Positions 55,860 through 61,976 of a DNA stretch of 64,000 nucleotides are shown piece after piece. Source of the DNA: Microbacterium kunmingense (GTDB lineage Bacteria > Actinomycetota > Actinomycetes > Actinomycetales > Microbacteriaceae); assembly GCF_023155745.1 (NCBI RefSeq), contig NZ_JAKNUS010000010.1, forward strand, positions 84,277-148,276, written 5' to 3'. Positions within the stretch are counted from its first letter, which is position 1, and every line of letters begins with the position of its first letter. The position numbers and the translations under genes were made by a program. The notes below the pieces were generated by a model that was not told the origin of the DNA, searched no databases, and saw nothing but the letters and a program-made list of their open reading frames with translations.

Positions 55860-55899
55860 GACCCCAGTGTGGATGCTGGTGCCCGGCCCGCGGGCCGTG

Positions 55900-56220
55900 T
55901 CAGTCGTCGCGGATGTCGCCGTCGAGGTAGAACCAGCGGCCGCCCTCTCGGACGAATCGCGAGCGCTCATGGAGGACGCCGACGCCCTCGTCGGCGCGGT
56001 AGGTCGCCCGGAACTCGACGATCCCCTCGCTGTCATCCATCCCGCCGCCCACCGTGTCGACGATCTGGAGACCGCGCCAGACCGGATTCCCCTCGAGGTC
56101 GAGCACCGTCGGACGCGTCGAGGGGTGCCAGGTGCGCAGCAGCCATGCGACGTCGCCGTCGCGGAACGCCCGGAAGCGCGACCGCATGAGCTCCTCGGCG
56201 GTCTGCGGCTCGTTCGGCAC
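55900..56220 (-). CDS. YchJ-like protein lacking the SEC-C zinc motif
   Basis: The 106 residues match the NTF2-like core of YchJ (UPF0225): TAEELMRSRFRAF, LLRTWHPSTRP, and the C-terminal RFVREGGRWFYLDGD. Complete YchJ proteins begin with a CPCGSG-type metal motif; here the GTG start directly precedes the core and the motif is absent, even if the frame is extended to the upstream stop, where only one Cys occurs. Function unknown. Either a short variant or an N-terminally decayed gene. Confidence 0.78.
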   Translation of the reverse strand: MPNEPQTAEELMRSRFRAFRDGDVAWLLRTWHPSTRPTVLDLEGNPVWRGLQIVDTVGGGMDDSEGIVEFRATYRADEGVGVLHERSRFVREGGRWFYLDGDIRDD

Positions 56221-56370
56221 GGAACGAGTCTTGCACGGGTAACGGCCGTCGGGCGGGGCGTCGATCCGGCCGGCATGGGAATGTCAAGCCCCTGCGACGT
56301 CCGCGTCCGGGGTGGGTAGACAGGGCGTTCACATCGCCCTGCGATCCGTTCGAACGAAAGGTCTTCCGCC

Positions 56371-56889
56371 ATGGTGACGTCGTCTGCGCGGGACCGCGCG
56401 AAAAGGCCGCGGACTGCTCTCGCCGGCCCATACGGGCACCCGTTCCACCCGATTCTCGTGACGATCCCCGTCGGCGCCTGGACGACGAGCCTCGTCTTCG
56501 ACCTGATCGGGGTCTTCGCCGACGATCCGACGCCGTACGTCGTCGGCGCCCGCATCCTCATCGTCGTCGGACTGGTGGGAGCGGTTCTGGCCGCGGTGTG
56601 GGGATTCCTCGACTACATCCAACTCGAACGCGGAACTCCGGCGCAGAAGACCGGCCTCGTGCACATGCTCCTGAATCTCGGAGCCATGGCGCTCTTCGCA
56701 GCGAACCTCATCGTGCGCTTCCTCGGCGACGACGACGAGGTGAGCATCGTCGGGCTGGTGCTCACCCTGATCGCTCTGGCGGCGCTGTCGATGTCGGGCT
56801 GGCTCGGCGGCAAGCTCGCCTACACGTACGGCGTGCGGGTGGCCGATGAGCGAGCGCAGGACGAGGGGTTTCGCGCGGGGGCGTCGTGA
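56371..56889 (+). CDS. DUF2231 membrane protein
   Basis: The 172 residues carry the DUF2231 start GHPFHPILVTIPVGAW near residue 22 and four membrane helices (about 30-50, 60-82, 95-117, 124-146), with acidic loops. Members have been linked to redox or haem, not demonstrated here. AAAGG lies 9 nt upstream of the ATG. Divergent from the YchJ-like gene. Confidence 0.88.
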   Translation: MVTSSARDRAKRPRTALAGPYGHPFHPILVTIPVGAWTTSLVFDLIGVFADDPTPYVVGARILIVVGLVGAVLAAVWGFLDYIQLERGTPAQKTGLVHMLLNLGAMALFAANLIVRFLGDDDEVSIVGLVLTLIALAALSMSGWLGGKLAYTYGVRVADERAQDEGFRAGAS

Positions 56890-56902
56890 CCCGACCCAAC
56901 GC

Positions 56903-57298
56903 TCACACCGGGCTCACCAGCTGCACGAGGTTGCCGCAGGTGTCATCCAGCACCGCCGTCCGCACCGGCCCCCCGGTCGTGGGCGCCTGGAGGAACGTCA
57001 CGCCCGCCGCCACCAGTTCCTCGTAGGCGGCGTCCACGTCCTCGACCGCGAACGACGCCGCGGGGATGCCCTGCTCGGCGAGGGCGCGCGTGTAGTCCTG
57101 CGCGGCCGGATTCTCATCCGGCTCGAGCAGCAGCTCCACGCCGTCCGGGGCGTCGCTGCCCACCAGGGTCAGCCAGCGGTACTCCCCCAGCGGGATATCG
57201 TGCTTGACGACGAAACCGAGGCGATCGGTGTAGAACCCCCGCGCCTTCTCCTGATCGTCGACGAACACGCTCATCACATGCAGCCGTGCCTTCACCAT
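56903..57298 (-). CDS. VOC-family (glyoxalase/bleomycin-resistance fold) protein
   Basis: The 131 residues form two beta-alpha-beta-beta-beta units (MSVFVDDQEKARGFYTDRLGF at the start, later DDTCGNLVQLVSPV with a typical metal-site Glu position replaced by Gln). Substrate unknown; such proteins paired with an ArsR regulator are common. AGGAGACGGAA precedes the ATG. Twelve nt downstream of arsR in the same transcription unit. Confidence 0.9.
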   Translation of the reverse strand: MVKARLHVMSVFVDDQEKARGFYTDRLGFVVKHDIPLGEYRWLTLVGSDAPDGVELLLEPDENPAAQDYTRALAEQGIPAASFAVEDVDAAYEELVAAGVTFLQAPTTGGPVRTAVLDDTCGNLVQLVSPV

Positions 57299-57310
57299 TT
57301 CCGTCTCCTG

Positions 57311-57577
57311 TCATCCGAGGGGCCATCGCGCGGCGATCTCGCGGAGCGGCTCGGTGTTCATCCGGTGCATCTTCGTCCTGCCCACCCGGGTCGTTCGCAC
57401 CAGGTCGCTCTCCTCCAGCACCGCGAGATGCTGCGAGACCGCCTGCCGGGAGGACGTCGTGCCCGAAGCCACCAGGCGGGTGCAGATCTCGAAGAGCGTC
57501 ATCTCCGCGCCCCCGGCGAGGAGGTCGAGGATCTGACGGCGGGTCGGATCTGCGATCGCCCGGTACACGTCGGCCAC
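57311..57577 (-). CDS. ArsR-family transcriptional regulator
   Basis: Winged-helix repressor. The 88 residues begin VADVYRAIADPTRRQILDLL and contain the recognition region SSRQAVSQHLAVLEESDLV; no cysteine metal site (only one Cys, in FEICTRL), so it belongs to the SdpR-like, non-metal subgroup often paired with VOC or SRPBCC proteins. The GTG start is chosen because it lies 7 nt after the TATTGT -10, giving a leaderless transcript; TTG 57595 would start inside the -10. It probably represses itself and the VOC gene through the palindrome upstream. Confidence 0.9.
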   Translation of the reverse strand: MADVYRAIADPTRRQILDLLAGGAEMTLFEICTRLVASGTTSSRQAVSQHLAVLEESDLVRTTRVGRTKMHRMNTEPLREIAARWPLG

Positions 57578-57584
57578 GCGGACC

Positions 57585-57614
57585 ACAATATGCAAGCAGT
57601 AACTTGCATGTCAA
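57585..57614 (-). promoter_or_regulatory. ArsR promoter with operator filling the spacer
   Basis: On the minus strand: TTGACA (57614-57609), an 18-nt spacer that is TGCAAG-6 nt-CTTGCA, then TATTGT (57590-57585), then 7 nt to the GTG. The palindrome (arms extendable to ATGCAAG/CTTGCAT, 57590-57609) occupies the whole spacer, so bound repressor would block RNA polymerase. Confidence 0.8.
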
Positions 57615-57685
57615 GATCCCGGATCGAGGGGCCTGACCCTCACACTGTGTCATGGTCGAGTGTGGGGTCTGAGCGGCGCCCCGGA

Positions 57686-57895
57686 TCAGTCCGAGGCCGC
57701 GTCGTCTTCCCGTCCGGTGGGGCCCAGGCCCGGGCGCACAGGGGCATCGGGATCGATGTCGATCCGCCGGATGCCGTCATGCTCGGAGACGCGGATGCGC
57801 GGTGCCGCATCCTCTTCGGTCGCCTCCGGCGCACGGGTCAGCTGGTCGTGACGGTCCTTCGCACGCTGGGCCTCATCGTCGATCGCGTCGTCCAT
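57686..57895 (-). CDS. Small acidic hypothetical protein
   Basis: Not recognised. The 69 residues are hydrophilic and charged (MDDAIDDEAQRAKDRHDQL at the start; RIRVSEHDGIRRIDIDPDAP in the second half), with no membrane segment. ATG chosen because coding character begins there; the Shine-Dalgarno is poor. Upstream of the ArsR gene on the same strand, about 70 bp away across a weak hairpin. Confidence 0.5.
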   Translation of the reverse strand: MDDAIDDEAQRAKDRHDQLTRAPEATEEDAAPRIRVSEHDGIRRIDIDPDAPVRPGLGPTGREDDAASD

Positions 57896-58049
57896 GACCC
57901 CACGGTAGGAGGAGGATCGGACGGATGCCGCGGGCTTGACAGCGGACGCGATTCCGGCGCCGCCCGGGAATAGCGTCTGCGCCGACGCCGTTGACCTCGC
58001 GCGGAGCGGTGCTCGCCGGGAGCGCCGCCGACGAAAGGACGATCCCCCC

Positions 58050-59138
58050 GTGACGCTCTTCTCCCCCACCACCGTCGGCTCGTTCACCCTGCAGAACCGC
58101 CTCGCGCTCGCTCCGATGACGCGCCTGCGCGCCGACGAGAACGGTGTGCCCGGCGACCTCGTCGCCGAGTACTACGCCCAGCGAGCCGGCATCGGGCTCC
58201 TCGTGACCGAGGGAGTGTTCCCGAGCGCGGAGTCCAAGGCGTACCCCGGGCAGCCGGGCATCGCCACGGCGGCACAGGCCGAGGGCTGGGCTCGGGTCGC
58301 GTCGGCTGTGCACACTGCCGGGGGAACCGTCTTCATGCAGCTGATGCACGGGGGCCGGGTGTCGCACCCCGGAATCACCGGGACCCCGCGCATCGTCGCG
58401 CCGTCGGCGATCGCGATCGAGGGGCAGACGCGCCTCGCGGACGGGTCGAAGGTGGACTTCCCCGTGCCCCATGCCCTCGGCACCGCCGAGCTGGAAACCG
58501 TGCGCGACGAGTTCGTCGCCGCCGCGCGGCGTGCCGTCGACGCGGGCATCGACGGTGTGGAGCTGCACGCGGCCAACGGCTACCTCCTCCACGAGTTCCT
58601 CTCGCCGGCCTCGAACCGGCGCGAGGACGGCTACGGCGGATCGCCCGAGGCACGGACGCGCTTCGTCATCGAGGTCGCGCGGGCCGTCGTGGCCGAGGTG
58701 GGCGCCGAACGCGTCGGGATCCGGATCTCACCCGCGCACAACATCCAGGACGTGTGGGAGCGCGACGCCGTCGAGACGCGGGCGACGTACCTCGCACTCG
58801 TCGAGGGGCTGGCACCGCTGGGCCTGGCCTACCTCAGCATCCTGCACGAGGACCCAGCAGACGGTCTTCCGCAGGAACTTCGTCGGGTCTTCGGCGGCAC
58901 CTTCATCGCCAACACCGGTTTCGGTCGCGTCACGACCCGCGACGAGGCGATCCGCACCGTTGCCGACGGTGTCGCCGATCTGGTGGCGGTGGGCCGCCCG
59001 GCGATCGCCAACCCCGACCTCGCCGACCGGTGGGAGCAGGGTGCGGCGGAGAACACCGTCGACCAGGCCACGGTCTATGGGCCCGACGCACGCGGCTACA
59101 CCGACTACCCGACCCTCGCCGCCGAGCGCGCCGCCTGA
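58050..59138 (+). CDS. Old Yellow Enzyme family NADH:flavin oxidoreductase (alkene reductase)
   Basis: FMN enzyme that reduces activated C=C bonds. The 362 residues show the OYE elements NRLALAPMTRLRADENG, MQLMHGGRVSHP, the substrate-site HAANGYLLHEFLSP near residue 172 and GYGGSPEARTRF, and the C-terminal AVGRPAIANPDL. GTG start after AAAGGA about 10 nt upstream; it begins VTLFSPTTVGSFTLQNR, normal for the family. Last chromosomal gene before the tRNA fragment. Confidence 0.94.
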   Translation: MTLFSPTTVGSFTLQNRLALAPMTRLRADENGVPGDLVAEYYAQRAGIGLLVTEGVFPSAESKAYPGQPGIATAAQAEGWARVASAVHTAGGTVFMQLMHGGRVSHPGITGTPRIVAPSAIAIEGQTRLADGSKVDFPVPHALGTAELETVRDEFVAAARRAVDAGIDGVELHAANGYLLHEFLSPASNRREDGYGGSPEARTRFVIEVARAVVAEVGAERVGIRISPAHNIQDVWERDAVETRATYLALVEGLAPLGLAYLSILHEDPADGLPQELRRVFGGTFIANTGFGRVTTRDEAIRTVADGVADLVAVGRPAIANPDLADRWEQGAAENTVDQATVYGPDARGYTDYPTLAAERAA

Positions 59139-60234
59139 CCGCGTCGGGCGGCCCGCGTCCCCGACCGGGCCGCCCGCCCGCGGAAGGGCCGCCCCCCGGT
59201 TCGCGACCCGTCGCAAAACGCGGCTTGCGCCGCATCCGGACCGCATCCATCGACGGGTCGCGCTTCACGGCCGCCCGGCGGCGGGGCCTCCGGCGGCGGA
59301 GACCAGCCAGCAGGTACCACGTCGGGAAATGCGAAAGGGCCGGCCCTTCGGCCGACCCTTTCGCATTCCGGTCGGGATGACAGGATTTGAACCTGCGACC
59401 CCTTGGAGAGTTCGGGCGCGTTCCGAACCCTTCCGGATGTCTTGGGAACCCTCGAGTTCCCTTGTGTTGACAGGGAACCGGACGGTTCGAGTCCTCCGAT
59501 TGTATCCGGTTACCTCGGGTCGTCCCTGGGTGATTGAGGTGGCAAAAAGGTGGCCCACTCCCCCGCAGCTCAATCCCGCCACCCACGCAGGTGACCGTGA
59601 TGCCCTCGCGCCAGCCGGGGACCGCGTCGTCGAGGAACGCGATCTGCTCGACAGATAGGCCGCCGATCCGTACGTCCTTGCGGCACTGCTCCAACCACAG
59701 GAACAATCGACGCTCGGGTTGAGGATCGCTCCCACGGCTCGGGAAGTACCGCTCCTTCCTCACCCAATCGCCGTACTCGAGCGCGCTGCGCGTCCATACG
59801 TCACTCCGCGGTCCGCACCCGCGCCATTCCGGAACGTTCTTGTCGAGCCATGCGGTGCGGTGGCGCGGATGCCTTCCGCGTCGAAGGTAGATCCGCTCCC
59901 AGTTCAGCCAATGGCCCAGGCGACGCTCCTCGACATAGTCGCTCGATTGCCAGGGTAGGGCGTCGGTCTCGTTGACGAAGTGACGAAGCTCTTCGGCGAC
60001 GACCGTCCACTCGCGATACCGATTCGGGAGTGTCTGCCGCCATCCAGGAAGCGATCTGTCCAACTGCTCGATCCGCTCGGGCGTCAAGGACGGAACGCCG
60101 CGACGCAACTCGGAGCGCCGCAACGCAAGCCACTGGGCTGGAAAGTCGTGCCCCTGTGGCATCTCTCCCGTGATCCTGACCCACTCGACGGCATGCGCAA
60201 GGTTCAGCTCCCATGTTGCTTCGTCGCGCGCCAT
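58930..60234 (-). CDS. Helicase-associated-domain repeat protein; frame runs through the tRNA fragment
   Basis: The first 210 residues form three tandem helicase-associated (HA) type repeats, each ending in a PGW/PEW-R motif with Trp at 65, 137 and 208. Such repeats are found at the ends of some plasmid and phage helicases and in stand-alone island proteins; nucleic acid binding is inferred. After residue 210 homology ends, but no stop occurs: the frame continues through the tRNA-Pro fragment (residues about 277-288) and the terminator into DNA antisense to the Old Yellow Enzyme gene, giving 434 residues. The original stop was probably lost on integration. ATG lies 7 nt after TACTCT, a leaderless layout. 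Confidence 0.6.
   Translation of the reverse strand: MARDEATWELNLAHAVEWVRITGEMPQGHDFPAQWLALRRSELRRGVPSLTPERIEQLDRSLPGWRQTLPNRYREWTVVAEELRHFVNETDALPWQSSDYVEERRLGHWLNWERIYLRRGRHPRHRTAWLDKNVPEWRGCGPRSDVWTRSALEYGDWVRKERYFPSRGSDPQPERRLFLWLEQCRKDVRIGGLSVEQIAFLDDAVPGWREGITVTCVGGGIELRGSGPPFCHLNHPGTTRGNRIQSEDSNRPVPCQHKGTRGFPRHPEGFGTRPNSPRGRRFKSCHPDRNAKGSAEGPALSHFPTWYLLAGLRRRRPRRRAAVKRDPSMDAVRMRRKPRFATGREPGGGPSAGGRPGRGRGPPDAVRRRARRRGSGSRCSRVRRAHRPWPGRRCSPPHPAPTGRRGRGWRSPGGPPPPDRRHRRQRCGSPRRGS
59146..59175 (+). terminator. GC-rich hairpin after the Old Yellow Enzyme gene
   Basis: Perfect 10-bp arms GGGCGGCCCG / CGGGCCGCCC with a 10-nt loop, 7 nt past the stop. No T-tract; a probable terminator of the high-GC type. 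Confidence 0.65.
59202..59262. repeat. 12-bp inverted repeat between two terminators
   Basis: Perfect arms CGCGACCCGTCG / CGACGGGTCGCG separated by 37 nt that themselves contain GCGGC-TTGC-GCCGC. No gene explains it. Confidence 0.7.
59328..59367 (-). terminator. Terminator of the tRNA-Pro gene
   Basis: 18-bp arms with one mismatch (GCGAAAGGG... / ...CCCTTTCGC) and a 4-nt loop, 3 nt after the tRNA 3' end. It marks the original chromosomal side downstream of the tRNA. Confidence 0.85.
59370..59406 (-). tRNA. 3' fragment of a tRNA-Pro gene (integration-site remnant)
   Basis: On the minus strand the sequence has a T-arm (GCAGG-TTCAAAT-CCTGT) and the 3' acceptor strand CATCCCG with discriminator A, followed by CC but no encoded CCA. 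These match bacterial tRNA-Pro genes. The 5' half (acceptor, D-arm, anticodon) is absent upstream, where the sequence is foreign. This is the expected leftover attachment core after integration of an element into the 3' end of tRNA-Pro; the intact tRNA should lie at the other end of the island. Confidence 0.8.
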
Positions 60235-60241
60235 GGACCCG

Positions 60242-60247
60242 AGAGTA
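60242..60247 (-). promoter_or_regulatory. Leaderless -10 (TACTCT) of the HA-repeat gene
   Basis: TACTCT, 7 nt (CGGGTCC), ATG. The island gene uses the same start architecture as the host genes. Confidence 0.5.
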
Positions 60248-60334
60248 GTTGCCGACGCCCGGCCCACCTCGCAGTACGGCCTGTGTGGCGCCGGTGACCG
60301 GACACGCACCTTCTCGTAAAGAAGGGGGCTCGAA

Positions 60335-60769
60335 ATGAACATCACCAGCGCAACCGCGAGATCCAGCTCGACGGATTCGGTCGTGGCACCACCGATCGAA
60401 CGCCGATGGATGAGCGTGGTCTTCATGCAAGGCGCGGACGCCGGCGCTGTGCTCGACCTGATCGAGAGGAACGGACCCGAGGCGACAATTCAGCATCTGT
60501 CCCAGTGGGATTTCGGCGACGAGACGCGGGATGCCGCGATGGTCAACGGATACGTCTACGACGAGATCCCGCAAAGCCCCACCGACCGCGTCATCCGCGA
60601 CGGCGCCTCCGGATACGCACTCACCTACAACCAGCACTTTGAGTACGTCTCGCTCCTGCGCCACTTCAATCCGGTCGTCGAGGACGCACGAGAGTCAGTG
60701 CCACCACCGACACGGTTCGGACTCGACAGGCAACGGCCCGCGCGCCGGACCAACGGGCTCCGACTGTGA
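60335..60769 (+). CDS. Island hypothetical protein preceding dprA
   Basis: Not recognised. The 144 residues have a disordered Ser/Thr-rich N-terminus, then a folded-looking core (WMSVVFMQGADAGAVLDLIE; WDFGDETRDAAMVNGYVYDE; YALTYNQHFEYVSLLRHF) and a basic Pro/Arg-rich C-terminus. A strong AAGGGGG lies six nt before the ATG. Its TGA overlaps the dprA GTG (GTGA), so the pair is one transcription unit and the protein may act with the DprA homologue. Divergent from the HA-repeat gene. Confidence 0.7.
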   Translation: MNITSATARSSSTDSVVAPPIERRWMSVVFMQGADAGAVLDLIERNGPEATIQHLSQWDFGDETRDAAMVNGYVYDEIPQSPTDRVIRDGASGYALTYNQHFEYVSLLRHFNPVVEDARESVPPPTRFGLDRQRPARRTNGLRL

Positions 60770-61752
60770 ACCTCAACGACGAGCGGCTCGCGCGCGTCGC
60801 TCTCAGCACTGTCTCGGAGCCCGGCGACTCCGTCACTGGCGCCATGATTCAGCTCGTCGGTGCACCCGCGACACTGCGCATGATCTCCACGCAAGAACCC
60901 CTGCCCGCCACGATCGATCACGCCGACGGGGAACTCTGGCGTGCCCGTCTGAGCCCGCGCCTCCGGGATGCCGATATCGAGCGCGTCGTCGGCGAGTCCG
61001 AGCGACGAGGGCTCACGTTGCTGACGCCCGACGACGCCCGCTGGCCCGCGTCGCTGAGCCAACTCGGTTCCGCGTCTCCAATCATGCTGTGGATCGCAGG
61101 CAGCGACAGACCACTGACCTCGGACTCGTCACGCCGCGTCGCGATGGTCGGTGCGCGCGCTGCCACCAGCTACGGCGAACACGTCGCGAGCGAACTGACC
61201 AGCGAGCTCGCACAAGGAGGGGTGAGCATCATCTCCGGCGGCGCGTACGGAATTGACGGCGCAGCTCATCGCGGAGCTATCGCGTCACACCCAGGCAGCA
61301 CGGTCGCGATCCTCGCGTGCGGACTGGACCGGCCATACCCGGCGGGCAACGCCCACCTGTTCGAGCGGATAGTCAGCGGCGGTGGAGCGCTCGTCAGCGA
61401 ACTCCCACCCGGTTCGACACCGACACGCTGGCGCTTCATGCAACGCAACCGAATCCTCGCCGCGCTCGCCGGCGCGACCATCGTTGTCGAAGCTGGCGCC
61501 CGATCCGGCTCGCTGGACATCGCAACTCGCGCGCACGCGCTTGGGAGCCCGGTCGGCGCGGTGCCCGGCCCGATCACCAGCGCCGCGAGCACGGGATGCC
61601 ACCGACTCCTGCGCGAGCGGATCGCAACCGTGGTCACCAACGCGGAGGAGGTCAGGGAGTTGCTCGATTCACGGGGGTCAACTCCGCAGCGAGCGTTCGA
61701 TCGTGCGCCGTTCTTCGCAAGCCGTCGGCGCGCGACCGGGTTGGCGCTCTGA
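60766..61752 (+). CDS. DprA-like DNA-processing protein
   Basis: Rossmann-fold single-strand DNA-binding protein of the DprA/Smf family. The 328 residues have a divergent N-terminal region (1-90) and the DprA core from about residue 120: VAMVGARAATSYG, ISGGAYGIDGAAHRGAI, LACGLDRPYPAGN, RNRILAALAGATIVVEAG. The C-terminal winged helix of chromosomal DprA is missing or much reduced. Competence DprA is normally chromosomal beside topA or rnhB; this copy on an island and coupled to an unknown gene is likely a mobile-element version. GTG start. Confidence 0.9.
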   Translation: MNLNDERLARVALSTVSEPGDSVTGAMIQLVGAPATLRMISTQEPLPATIDHADGELWRARLSPRLRDADIERVVGESERRGLTLLTPDDARWPASLSQLGSASPIMLWIAGSDRPLTSDSSRRVAMVGARAATSYGEHVASELTSELAQGGVSIISGGAYGIDGAAHRGAIASHPGSTVAILACGLDRPYPAGNAHLFERIVSGGGALVSELPPGSTPTRWRFMQRNRILAALAGATIVVEAGARSGSLDIATRAHALGSPVGAVPGPITSAASTGCHRLLRERIATVVTNAEEVRELLDSRGSTPQRAFDRAPFFASRRRATGLAL

Positions 61753-61976
61753 GTCATCCGGCTGTCAACGCCGGCGGCCAGGATCCACATACGGGCCGTG
61801 CCCGACAAGGGAGCCTGATCGAGCGCCGACGATCAGCAGCTCGCGCTCAGGCGGAAATCGGGCCGAACGCCTCGCAATCTTCGGAGTAGTTTCGCTCGGG
61901 TGCACGCGTGGCGAGTCCCAAGCGTTTGACTCGTGTTGCTGTCCACCCGCGATCTTTCATCTCGCGGGCCCGTGCC

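Noticed and set aside
57625..57665. Terminator between the small acidic gene and arsR
   Set aside because: Arms are imperfect with a bulge and no T-tract; too weak to call.
59341..59480. Complete tRNA gene
   Set aside because: No acceptor 5' strand, D-arm or anticodon arm can be folded upstream of the T-arm; only a 3' fragment exists.
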